Below, piece by piece: positions 1-9,807 of a stretch of 64,000 nucleotides of DNA; the first letter of the stretch is position 1; each line of letters starts with the position of its first letter. The translations under genes were made by a program, and so were the position numbers. This DNA comes from Hippophae tibetana. Its lineage: Eukaryota > Streptophyta > Magnoliopsida > Rosales > Elaeagnaceae. Under the pieces are notes generated by a model. The model had not been told where the DNA came from, made no database searches, and saw nothing but the letters and a program-made list of their open reading frames with translations. Location: assembly GCA_037013495.1 (NCBI GenBank), contig CM072806.1:26848001-26912000 (forward strand), read 5' to 3'.

Positions 1-10
1 AGGAACCTAA

Positions 11-41
<31 letters not shown>

Positions 42-259
42 TATTTTTTAATTTAAACGAATGGACAGAATGTTTGAAACAAATGAATTTTATTTCATCT
101 GAATTTTTATTACACGTAAACTAAAACAAAGGAAAATACAATAATGGGTGACCTCCCATACAGGACTAAAATTTATCGTCTTCTAGTAAGACGTTGCTTG
201 GAGATTGCAAAATGAAAAACTCAATGTCTCCTCTTCATTGAATTCATTTAAGTTTCAAA
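1..259 (-). other. Non-coding region downstream of gag (3' region of Athila-type element)
   Basis: No coding sequence is visible. Around 140-205 there is a motif (minus strand reads as a CGTCTTACTAGAAGACG-like hairpin, then GGGAGGTCACCC) that closely resembles the block at about 13620-13690, which follows integrase in the related element at 9808-14846. A TTA-rich microsatellite lies at 16-45. This suggests that gag here is joined directly to the element's post-pol region. Confidence 0.5.
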
Positions 260-1597
260 TTAGTCTTTTCCTTTTTGCAAATGTTCAACTAACTGTTCAA
301 CTTGAACTTCCACCTTTTTGATAGAAGCTTCCACAGAGTCCAACCGTTGATTGGTTTTAGATTGGTTATCCCTACAAACTTGAATAAAAGAATTCAAGTT
401 GTCCTCCAGGGTTGGTTTATTGGGAATGCTTCTTGGAATAGGTGGGTGGAATTGCTGGCCTGCCTGGTTTGAGCTTTGAGTGAAAGGAGGGTTGTTTTGC
501 CTCCAGGAGAAATTTGGATGACTTCTCCACCCAGGATTATAGGTATTTGAATTGGGATCAAACCTTGGTCTCTGTTGATATGCTCCCAACACATTGACCT
601 GTTCAGGTCCAATTGTTTCTCCTTGATATGGACAGGCTTCAGTACCATGTCCCATGTTGCTATACAAACCATATTGTTCATTATTTGTGTTGGTTTGTGT
701 AGCGAGAAGGGCAACTTGCTTAGTCAATTGAACAAGTTGTTGTTGAACTTCATTACTAGAGTCGATTTCATGAACTCCAGCTTTTCTCACTCGGGAGCTT
801 TTCTGTTGGGAATTAGCACCCAACATCTCAAAGAGGTTATACGTCTCTGAGGCAGTCTTTTCTCCTATTGCTCCTCCTGCAGCGTTGTCGACAATGAACT
901 GACATTGTTGTGTAAGTCCATCGTAAAAGAATTGGTTCTGCAACTGCAGGGGAAAGCTATGATGGGGACATTGAGTGAGAAACATTTTGAACCTATCCCA
1001 AGCTTCATGGAATGGTTCTCCTTCCATCTGAGAGAAAGTAGCAATCTTTCCTCTCAACTCTGATGTTTTTTTATGGGAATAGAATTTTCCCATGAATTTA
1101 TTGTAAATGTTACCCCATGTCATCAGAGAACCTGGGGGAAGTGACATCAACCAAGCTTTGGCCTTATCCTTTAATGTGTAGGGAAAACATCTCATCCTAA
1201 GTTGATCCTCGTTTAGAATACCGAGGGGGAATGTTTGGACCGTAGCATAGAAATCTCTCATAAAGGAAAGAGAATCTTCATTAGGTAACCCATAAAAGGA
1301 AGGAAGCATAGAAAAATGAATATTTTTAAGGTCATAATTCCGAGCAGCCTCCCCCAACTGGATAGCGGCAGTTGCCGTGCCTATTACCGGTCTTGCAAAC
1401 TCCTTCATCGTGGTTTCCCTAATATGTTGGTTTTCCTCCATTTCTTTTGGTTCTAGTAAAGGATTAAGACTTGGTTCTATGTTTGGCTCAAAAACAGGTT
1501 GATGGGTAGAATCCATTTTTGTTGACACTTGTTTAAATTTATGAAAATTATTTACATATGGTGTAAGGGGGTTTCCTAAGGATCTCCTACCACGCAT
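260..1597 (-). CDS. Athila-type Ty3/gypsy Gag protein
   Basis: This 445-residue ORF is intact, with no internal stop. It encodes a plant Ty3/gypsy Gag (Retrotrans_gag family), the structural protein that would form the virus-like particle and package element RNA. The family core is clear: a proline-rich N-terminus, a FYGLPNEDSLSFMRDF segment near residues 100-117, KDKAKAWLMSLPPGS near 143-157, and an EAWDRFKMFLTQCPHH segment near 198-213. A YNPGWRSHPNFSWRQ-type segment follows, and the protein ends in a heptad-like coiled coil (about 400-445). No complete CCHC knuckle is visible. The ORF stops at the coiled coil instead of running into protease, as it does in complete elements. The ATG at 1597 is the first in frame; translation could also start at the later Met of the TKMDSTHQ segment. 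It could be a functional gag-only element. Confidence 0.85.
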   Translation of the reverse strand: MRGRRSLGNPLTPYVNNFHKFKQVSTKMDSTHQPVFEPNIEPSLNPLLEPKEMEENQHIRETTMKEFARPVIGTATAAIQLGEAARNYDLKNIHFSMLPSFYGLPNEDSLSFMRDFYATVQTFPLGILNEDQLRMRCFPYTLKDKAKAWLMSLPPGSLMTWGNIYNKFMGKFYSHKKTSELRGKIATFSQMEGEPFHEAWDRFKMFLTQCPHHSFPLQLQNQFFYDGLTQQCQFIVDNAAGGAIGEKTASETYNLFEMLGANSQQKSSRVRKAGVHEIDSSNEVQQQLVQLTKQVALLATQTNTNNEQYGLYSNMGHGTEACPYQGETIGPEQVNVLGAYQQRPRFDPNSNTYNPGWRSHPNFSWRQNNPPFTQSSNQAGQQFHPPIPRSIPNKPTLEDNLNSFIQVCRDNQSKTNQRLDSVEASIKKVEVQVEQLVEHLQKGKD

Positions 1598-2311
1598 AGA
1601 CTATTGTAAACGTAAATTTAAAACTCCTGTCAACAAAATAAAAAATTTAGAGAAAATTTACATGTTATTTAATACAAAGCACTAAACAAAACTAGCTAAA
1701 TCCTCAAAAAGAAAAAAAATTTATTTATTTATTTATTATTATTATTATTATTATTTTTTGTAACATAATTAGTATTAACCAAGAGTGCTCACAGGAAAGA
1801 ATGGTGGTGCAAACGACTCCTTAAATACCATTCCCCTAGCCAGAGCAACGTTCCCAGGAAAGACTAGTGGCACAAAGGCTTCCAAGAACTAGTCTCCTAG
1901 ACAGAACTCCCTTAGATTTTTACTTTTCATGTTATTTAGTTAATTAGGTATAAATTCAAGTAATGTTATTTTTTTTTACTATTCATGAACGGTAATTTTA
2001 TTTTACTATTCACGCTCTATTATTTAACTTAAAATTTATTTTGAAATTTTAAATTTTTTTTTTTACTATTCATGAACGGTAAAATATTTTTACTTCAAAT
2101 TTCAAATTTCTAAATTATTTTATAATTTAAAAAAAAATTATTTTTTTTTATTTTTTTTTTATTTTTTTTATTTTTTTTATTTTTTTATTTTTTTATTTTT
2201 TTTTTATTTCTTATGAATTTTGAAATTTGATTATTGCTAAAATATCACAATTATTTACAGCACAAAAATGTTTTTTTAAAATTTTGATAAATAATTTAAA
2301 AACGCTATTCC
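1598..2311 (-). other. Gag leader / 5' untranslated region of the Athila-type element
   Basis: No gene is seen between the PBS and gag. The stretch holds long T/A homopolymer runs (about 2120-2215), TTA and TTTA microsatellites (about 1716-1757), and a less AT-rich block at 1780-1915 with two similar halves (AGGAAAGAATGGTGGTGCAA and AGGAAAGACTAGTGGCACAA). These look like a degenerate tandem duplication of about 65 bp. Confidence 0.6.
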
Positions 2312-2371
2312 TTCCCCGGCAACGGCGCCAAAAACTTGATGACCAAATCCTCGGCAACGGCTCCAAAAACT
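2312..2371 (-). promoter_or_regulatory. Primer binding site (tRNA-Asp type), tandemly duplicated
   Basis: On the minus strand, bases 2330-2312 read TGGCGCCGTTGCCGGGGAA, the classic Athila/Tat primer binding site complementary to the 3' end of tRNA-Asp. A second, mutated copy (TGGAGCCGTTGCCGAGGA, 2365-2348) lies right next to the LTR, and each copy is preceded by TCATCAAGTTTT. The LTR-PBS junction has therefore been duplicated as a unit of about 36 bp, and the outer copy has kept the better match. Confidence 0.85.
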
Positions 2372-4381
2372 TGATGAGCGAAAACCGGCATCGCCGATTC
2401 TTGCCAATACTTTGGTTTTAATATTTATAAAACTCTCGCAAGTGCACGAATCATTTCGAAGAAAATGATAAGTATACTCCCAAGGTCGATCTAAGGAAGG
2501 AATGTATGTGGTTTTTAATTTATTATTCAAACTTTTAAAAACGAAATTAAATCCTAAACATCCTGTCACGATAGTTTAGTTTTTGTGTTCCTAATCTAAT
2601 AACATAAAATAAACATATATACAGATTAATTGAATATAATCTAATAACATAAAAATAAACATAGATACAAATTCAATAAATAATTATCTAAAAATAAACA
2701 TATATATCCAGATTCAATAAATATTCATGCAAATTTTTATCATTTATATTAGCAGAGTATTTATGGATGTAATAACTAAATTAATTATGCTTGCTCATAT
2801 TAACTAGGTTATTAAAGATATAAATTGATATTTTATTGATTCTCTCTTTTTTATATAAATACCACCTTTGGTGGGGTTAGATATTCTTTGTTAACTAAAC
2901 AAATCAATTAACACCTATGGGTGGGGTTGATAACTAATATGCTTAATTAAATTAATTCCTTTTTCTAAGAGATTGAAAATGAACCATTTAAATGCCACCT
3001 TTGGTGGGGTTAGACAATTTAAACATTATTCAAGGTGTCCAAATTAAACATAAGAATTTAATTATCCGAGTACTAACTTTCAAGTTTTAAAACCACTATT
3101 AAAAACATGTTGTCAATACATTTTCACATAATAATTCTTATAAAAACTTTTGAAATAGAGTTTCACTCTAACTACCGGGCGATTGTACCAACAAATAAAA
3201 GAGCACTACTCTAAATTAGACCGGATAACTAAACCTTAAAATCTAATTTTTAGGTTTAAGTTTGTAATGAAAAATAATATATTTCTCTCTAACATTCTTA
3301 ATATAAAATCTTGAATAAAAACAAAATCAATTCATTTTAGAGATTTTTACCTATTTAATATTTCGCAAGCATAACAACGTCGTTATTACATCATATTTAC
3401 TAAACAGCCAGCATAGTTAATTTTAACCATAGACAAATTAAATATAATATGTAAGAATAAAGCATAAAAATAACTGTAAAGAAAATAAAATCCTTACAGA
3501 ACTTCGACGCTATTCCCGTAGCTGGAAAACCTCCGAGCGGAATTTGCACTTCCATATATTGAATCAAAAATCTAAATTATTACAAAAACATTACAAGTTC
3601 CTCTCAAAAAGAGAAGAACTCTAAACCTAAGAGAATTGAACTAAAAACTAAGAGAAAAACTAAGAAAAGCTTAGAAACTAAGAAAGAAACTAAGAGAAAC
3701 TAAAAACTAAGAAATGAGAGAAAGAAAGAAGAGAGAAGTGAGTTTTGAAGGTGTGATTTGAAGTGAAGGGAAGGGGGGGTATTTATAGGTGAGGATGGAG
3801 AGAAAAAATGAGTAAACAAATGTTAAAAAAATATTAAAAAATGTAAAAACGCGTATTGGAATTGCTGATGTCATCAATGACGTCAGCATGACGTCACAGG
3901 GGCTGCTGCACGTGAAAAATGGGGCGAAAACGCGTTGGGCGCGTAGATGGGCGGCTGCTGGGCGCTGCGCGCAGCTCGGCGCGCGTGAACAGTGCCCGCG
4001 CGCTGGGGCGCGCGCGGATGGGCATGTCAACGCGCACGGGCGCGCGCGGCATGGGGCGCTGGGGCGCTGGGCTGCGGCGCGCGATTTCTTTCTTTTTGAC
4101 ATTTTTGACCTTTTCGACCCATTTTGTCCAATTTTTCCATGTTTGTTGACCTTTTTCCACTTATTTATTGATATATTTGTGATGTATTGCTTCAAGTATT
4201 CCTCTTTGAGTCTTTAAATTGCGTTTTTAAGCCAAAATTCCTGAAAAACAATAAAAATACTCGTGATTCCGAAAAAGACAAATTTATATAAATATATGAT
4301 AAAACATATAAATATATATATTTTTAATCAATTAATGTACATAAAATCATGGTTATTTTAGTGCTTTTTGAGCAGTCATCA
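2372..4381 (-). repeat. 5' LTR of Athila-type element (LTR family copy 1)
   Basis: The 2010-bp LTR begins TGATGAGTGC-like (here TGATGACTGC) at 4381 and ends GCTCATCA at 2372 on the minus strand. Visible on the minus strand are a CpG-rich upstream block (about 3888-4084), a TATA box CTATAAATA (3788-3780) and a downstream 5' untranslated part. Three short hairpins of the CCACCTTTGGTGG type lie at 2861-2880, 2911-2930 and 2994-3013. The sequence aligns along its whole length with 9808-11770. Short translatable stretches inside it, including those in the GC-rich block, are not genes. Confidence 0.9.
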
Positions 4382-5400
4382 CAAAGCATAGGAAAGATTC
4401 AAGGAATTTCTAAGGAAGTGTCCTCATCATAGTATTCCTTCTTGGATTCAAATGAAGAAATTTTACAATGGTTTAAATACTCAAAAAAGAACTATTGTTA
4501 ATGCATCTGCTAATTGAGCTTTGCTAGCTAAATCTTACAATCAAGCTTATGATTTACTTGAGAAAATGGCTAGCAATAATTATCAATGGCCAATGGATAG
4601 ATTAACAACCACAAGAAGAGTATCCAAAGTGCATGAGGTAAATGATATCACAGCACTTACTACTCAAGTGTCATCTTTGATTGATCTTTTGAAGGCCCAA
4701 AACTCGCCAGCGAGTATAAACTAGGTCCAAGATTCAGAAGTCTCGTGTGTGTTTTGTGAAGGAGCTCATTTGCTTGATAATTTTCCAAATAATCCTGAAT
4801 CCATATTCTATGTGGGGAATGTGAATTAAAACAATAATCCATACTCAAACACATATAACCCAGGATGGAGACAATATCCAAATTTCCCTTGGAGTAATAA
4901 CAACAGTCAAGGTGGTAATTAATTCAACCATCAATCATTTCCACCCCCTAGTTTTCAACAATCAAAGTAATCACAAGCCCAAAAGACAAAGCCACCTACT
5001 GAGGACAATATAAATGCTTTAGTGGGGATGATGAAAGACTTCATCCAATAAGTAAATACAAAAGTGTCCACTCAAGAGGCTTCATTCGACATTTGGAGAA
5101 CCAAATAGGGAAACTTGCTCAGGCTATAAGTAAAAGGCATCAAGCTAACCTTCCAAGTGACATAATTGTAAACCCAAGAAGAGAAGGTAAGGACCAATGC
5201 AATGCCTTAAGGAGTGGTAAAACTTTAGAACAGGAACATAAGATAGAAAAGGATGAGGATAAATAGGAAATTAACAAGGATGAAGAGGAACTAATTGATA
5301 AAGAAAGCATTGAAAATGAACTAATTCAGCTAAAGAAAAATAACCTATATATTTTCCTCAAAGACTGCAAAAGCAAAAGTTAGATACGTAGTTTTCAAAA
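4382..5400 (+). pseudogene. gag remnant (Athila-type), 3' half
   Basis: The plus-strand translation, broken by several stops, reads through Gag landmarks. These are a KCPHHSIPSW-like segment at the left end, the stretch at 4521-4724 (LLAKSYNQAYDLLEKMASNN), a degraded zinc-knuckle region (CVFCEGAHL) near 4750, then YNPGWRQYPNFPW near 4855 and a coiled-coil-like tail near 5060-5130. The N-terminal half is absent because of the insertion at 4381. Stops and frame breaks show that it is dead. Confidence 0.8.
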
Positions 5401-5564
5401 AATTTGGAAGTCTTCAAGAAGCTGCACATAAACATACCATTTGTAGAGGCACTTGAAGAAATTTTGTCTTATGCCAAATTCATGAATGATATACTATCAA
5501 ATAAAATGAGGTTGAGAGATCATGAAACAATAGCACCATCCTTAATAGAAAACTACCACAAAAA

Positions 5565-5999
5565 TTGAAAAGATCTAGATATTTTTTAAATCCCTTCACT
5601 ATTGGGAATATTCGTTTTGGTAAGGCACTATGTGATTTGGGTTCCACCATTAATCTCATGCCATTATCGGTCTTCAATAGAATGGGGGTTGGTAAATCCA
5701 AACCCACTTCAGTAACATTACAAATGGTAGATATATTAATTAAGAGACCTCGAGGTGTGGTAGAAGATTTCATAGTAAAAGTACACAAATTCATCTTTCC
5801 GACAAACTTTAATATGCTAGACATGGAAGAGTACAGTGACATTCCTATCATACTTGGTCGTCCATTCTTAGCAACTAGAAGGGAATTCATTAATGTACAA
5901 AAAGGTGTACTTACAATGAGAGTGCAAGATGAACAAGTAACGTTTAAAGTTTTAAAGTATTTGAACCCCTTAACATTTATAGTGCGAATGAATGCTTAA
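5565..5999 (+). pseudogene. Retropepsin-like protease remnant (Athila-type)
   Basis: The frame encodes an aspartic protease domain with the usual plant Athila/Tat landmarks. The active-site region is ALCDLGSTINLMPLSVFNRMG (residues about 20-40), followed by the flap and the IPIILGRPFLATRREFINV segment that ends the domain. Retropepsin cleaves the Gag-Pol polyprotein in the particle. The catalytic Asp-Ser/Thr-Gly triad is replaced by Asp-Leu-Gly, which is normal in this lineage. The domain is open over 144 codons but has lost the flanking gag and RT frames. Confidence 0.8.
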
Positions 6000-6207
6000 G
6001 GATAAATATTACTGAATGTGGGGAAAACTTAAAAGAATCTATTGATTTTCTCACACTTAAGACTGTTACATGTGATGCGATAAACGAGGACATAAACTCG
6101 CAAGAAAAAAGTCAACTTGTTTTAACTTTGAAATATTTGAATCGAAGGTTGATATTGTAGATTGTGTGAAATTTTTGGAGGACACACCTCTTATGAGTGT
6201 ATAAAAG

Positions 6208-6560
6208 ATGATTATGGAAAATTTTGAGATAGGATCTAACCTTAAACCATCAATTAAGGATGCACCAAGTTTAGACCCCACACTTTTACCCTTCCATCCC
6301 CAGTCAAGTATGAAAGTGAAAGAGTTCAATGGAGAGGAGAAAAAGCTGTTAGAAATACATAAATTGGATGAGTTATGGCGGATTTCTTATAAGAATGCAA
6401 AAAAGTTCAAAAAGAAAAAAAAGTATGGCATGAGAAGAGAATTGAGCATTGTGTTTGTAAGCCAGAACATAAAGTATTATTAAACAAATCAAGACTCAAG
6501 TTGTTTCCAGGAAAAATCAAAATTCAATGGACACAAAGGGATGTGCCTTAGGACTTGATA
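6208..6560 (+). pseudogene. pol junction relic: pre-RT linker fused to integrase C-terminus
   Basis: The first part (KPSIKDAPSLDPTLLP) is the linker normally found just before reverse transcriptase. The second part (GEEKKLLEIHKLDELWRISYKNAK, then after a frameshift HEKRI...KVLLNKSRLKLFPGKIK) matches the integrase C-terminal region seen intact at 13714-14796. RT, RNase H and the integrase core have been removed between about 6295 and 6330. A frameshift near 6420 and the stop after it make it non-functional. Confidence 0.7.
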
Positions 6561-8110
6561 TGAACATCTAGTCAAGGACTTTAAACATGATGCTGGTTTG
6601 GAGGAAACCCAATTTTATTTTACTTATATTTTTATGGTTTTTTAATAGGTGAATATATGTGGAGTGCAATGGCGCAAAAAAAATTAGCATTTCAGCGACA
6701 GATGTGGTGTGCCAAGACTAAGGGAGTTTTATTTCCTTTTACTTTTTCATATTTATATGTGCACATTGGAGACAATGTATAATTTAAGCTTGGGGGAGGG
6801 AACTTCATTTTCTACATTTTATTTTACTATGCATTTTAAATATTTAGGATTTTTTTAGGGAATATTTTTTTTAATTTTTAGGAAGTTTTTAATCATGATG
6901 TGGGTAGAAATTAACAAATATATGGAAATTAAATTCATGCATGCTTGATATTAAACATATTAACTCAATGATAAAAATCGGTTGTCATGACTAGGATAAG
7001 GAATGTAACATATTTGTTAAGATATTTACATTAATCATGTTCTATGCTTGTTAGTTTTGATTGGATTGATTAAAATTTTTATGCACATGTTCATGATTGA
7101 TTTTGGTGTTCTTATTAAAAGAAAATTTATCTTGAGTTATGCGAGTTGATGAGATCTATTAGATTTTAGAATCTATTTGATCATCCCATGAGGTGAAATC
7201 CTAAATAGTATTTAACAAGAGAAATGATTTAGGCCTTATTTGGATCAATTGAGTCTTTCATGCTAACCACTGTTAATATCTTTAGTCACCCATATAAACT
7301 TAACAAAGAATCTTTCATATCTTTAAGCCACATTTAATGCCTAACTAATAAGTAATACATTTACCCTTACACATTTAGTTTGTATGAAAAGAAAAGAAAT
7401 GCAATCATATGTTATGCTATAGAGTAAGGTGAAATATAATGCACCTTAAAAGAGAGAGAAAAAAAAACTCACAATACAATTATCCCTTTAAAGAAAAAGA
7501 AAATAGGATTGAAAATACGTATGGGGGTGTTGTAAAGTTACAAACAAAGAAGAGAAAAGAGATGTGGAATAAAAGAATAAGAAAAGAATGACAAGAGATG
7601 GTGCACTGAAATATCAAGTTAAAGCTCAATTGTAGTTAAAAATTACATGATGAACAAAAAGAAAGCTAAGGTGTGGAAAAAGCCTAAATGTCTTCATTTA
7701 TCGACCCCCACCTAAGCTTTACATTACAACCATGTAAATCCCACATTGATCTTGAGCTAAGTGCACATTTATATTAGTGGGGAGGGATTTGAAAAATAGA
7801 CTTATGAGACTTGTTCTAAGATTGAATTGATTAGCATGCTTATATAGGTTTATTTCATGAGTGCATTGGATGATATCTTATGTAGCACACACACACGAAT
7901 CAATTTTTCAAAAACATTACATATCCTTGTATTAATAGAACGTTAATTGATGAATATGTGAATCTCTTTATCATAGGATTGTACAAATTTTGAGAGGGAA
8001 TTTTTTTGTGAAACATGCATGTACTAATAGAAGTATATTTATGAATATACTACCCATGTTATTTTATTTAGTTATACTTGGCTTTACATGAGGACAAGCA
8101 AATAGTTAAG
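6561..8110 (+). other. 3' non-coding region of Athila-type element
   Basis: No coding sequence is seen. The region has an ATTGGAGACAATGTAT palindrome followed by a polypurine-like tract, CTTGGGGGAGGG, near 6761-6800. The same arrangement is seen at 13324-13361 (minus) and 19295-19330 in the two other Athila-type elements here. A short CA run (7888-7898) and A-rich runs are the only other structure. Confidence 0.65.
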
Positions 8111-8120
8111 TTTGGGGGTA
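8108..8120 (+). promoter_or_regulatory. Polypurine tract (plus-strand priming site)
   Basis: AAGTTTGGGGGTA lies directly before the LTR start TGATGACTC. This position and composition are those of the PPT that primes plus-strand DNA synthesis in LTR retrotransposons. Confidence 0.75.
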
Positions 8121-9631
8121 TGATGACTCTATAAAAGTAGAGTAATTAGCACATTTTTTTCATTAATATTTACTTGTCTTATTCAATAAATAGTATTTTT
8201 AGGACTACAAATAGTAAAATATAAACGGTTTTACTAAAAAGAGGTGAAAATATAATTTTTGCAATTTTTTGGGACATTTCTGGAAATTTTATGGATTTTT
8301 TATGAATTTTTAATGTAGGGCTAATTAGAAGTTTCCACGTGGCCTGCCACATAAGTAGAAGAGATGAGTGGGTAAGCCATGTAGATGCCACATAATCAAG
8401 GCCAGTGAATCACGTTATGCCGTGTGTGAGGAGGAAGAACTATGCACCACGTGTCAGCATGACGTTCACATGTGTCACCATGTGATTGCTTCCCGTGTTC
8501 CATTCCATTAGTTTCCACGAATCACGTTGCACCGCATGGCAATGACTCAGTGAGCATTGACTCTAACCGATCTCCACTACCACTCATCACACTTTGATTG
8601 GCTGACACTATCAATTTTGCTTGTTTTGATCACAACCCTTGATCTGAAGCTGATCTAATGGTTCATAACACACCTGAGCATATTTCAGCCCCTAATCACC
8701 CCATAAACCCTGAGGGGCCATCATTAGAATAATTTTGGTCAGTTTTTGGAGCTAAAAAAAGAGAAAAATACAAAAATATTCAAGAGGGGATACAATTTTG
8801 GTAGAGATTCAATAGGAGATTAGCACTACAATTCAAGAGATTGATTGTATTTCTTCTTCTAATCTTTTCTTTATCAATTCTTATGTCTTCCTTTATGAAA
8901 AATATAAGCTTTATGAACACAATTATGTGTAGTGAATTTATTAATCTAGGGGTCTTATGAACCCAATTTTCACCACGCATGTGATGATCTAATATTTTTC
9001 CACAATTATAATTATAATTTAATTATATTATTTAATCTGATTTTTATGCTATTAATTGTTTGGCCAACAATATATCTATAGAGGCAATTAAATAGATTTG
9101 AGAGAATTATTTAATTGTTTGTCTTGATTAAATAATATGCATAGTTTCTAGGTAGAGATGTATGATTCTTATGTATATGATCCATAATTGATGAACTTAA
9201 TGAGAAATGTACAATTTAATGTGCATGAGAGTAATTAAATTAATTACTATATGATGTGTAGTTTACTTGAAAAATGAATACATGCTAGGTTAGACTCAAT
9301 TTATCATGCAATTAATTGATAATTATATTGGGGGGATTTTAGCGATTCACATGGTTAGAAAATTGGGGGATTAAGTATTCCTAGATATTTTCTCATTTAT
9401 CTTCTTAGGTACCAAATCTAATTTAATTAATTATTTCTATTTACTTTTATTTATTTTAATTTTACTTCTTGAAAATATAAAAACACAAAAAAATTGATTT
9501 TTATTTTCTTTTAGTTTTAAAAATTAGATTCTAATAAAATAATCTCCATAGGGACAATTTTTTCTTATCATTATATTACTTGTTGTGATACATATACTTG
9601 CATATTCATTGTACACACTTCGTGTGTGGCA
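8121..9631 (+). repeat. 3' LTR of plus-strand Athila-type element
   Basis: The LTR starts TGATGACTCTATAAAAG right after the PPT and ends ..GTGTGTGGCA at 9631. It aligns over nearly its full length with the solo LTR at 26978-28480: shared blocks include TTCAAGAGATTGATTGTATT and GTTTGGCCAACAATATATCT. The end is placed by TG..CA and by resumption of copia sequence. The relative order of insertions here is inferred. Confidence 0.75.
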
Positions 9632-9807
9632 ATTAGAAAGCAATAACAACAATCTATAATGATGATTTAAATTCATTACCATACTCAATTGTACCAGTTA
9701 TATATCATAGAATCTTTTTGATAACTAACCAATGAGTTTGTACTGGAGGACATATATCGCCATGCTTTATTGACAAAGAAACAAATATCAGTTTGGGGTA
9801 GTGTTAT
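9632..9807 (-). pseudogene. copia RT/RNase H linker fragment
   Basis: The minus-strand translation contains DICFFVNKAWRYMSSSTNS followed, after a frameshift, by a KRILRYITGTIEYG-like segment. These match the conserved region between RT and RNase H of plant copia Pol (TRPDI..AV..., then KRILRYLKGT). It is the continuation of the fragment ending at 14852 and is separated from it by the 5-kb insertion. Apparent reading through into 9808-9966 is an accidental fusion with the LTR. Confidence 0.75.

Larger units (their letters stand above)
1..4381 (-). mobile_element. Athila-type Ty3/gypsy element, 5' part (LTR, PBS, gag)
   Basis: Read on the minus strand, this is a 2-kb LTR (4381 to 2372), a tRNA-Asp type primer binding site, a 0.7-kb leader and an intact gag ORF. 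The element runs off the left edge. It is inserted in the gag of a plus-strand Athila-type element: base 4382 onward is mid-gag coding sequence with no PBS of its own. The expected 5-bp target duplication is CAAAG (4382-4386), but its partner is outside the window. The LTR belongs to the same family as those at 9808, 51387 and 54721. Confidence 0.85.
4382..9631 (+). mobile_element. Athila-type Ty3/gypsy element, internally deleted, 5' end displaced
   Basis: This plus-strand element runs from mid-gag through protease and an integrase C-terminal relic to a 3' non-coding region, PPT and 3' LTR (8121-9631). Its own 5' LTR and PBS are not in the window because another element (1-4381) is inserted in gag. 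RT, RNase H and most of integrase are missing between about 6295 and 6330. Its right end abuts a copia RNase H relic at 9632, probably its insertion site. Confidence 0.8.

Noticed and set aside
2276..2569. Open frame with RPWEYTYHFLRNDSC, also at 9685-9966 and 56614-56832
   Set aside because: This is the conserved end of the LTR read as protein; the same nucleotide sequence ends all copies of the family. At 9685-9966 it merely fuses with a copia fragment.
3707..4217. Several overlapping open frames on both strands in the GC-rich block (also 11073-11584, 52516-52991, 55000-55354)
   Set aside because: They fall in the U3/TATA region of the Athila LTRs. GC-rich DNA lacks stop codons by chance, and the frames are not conserved between LTR copies.
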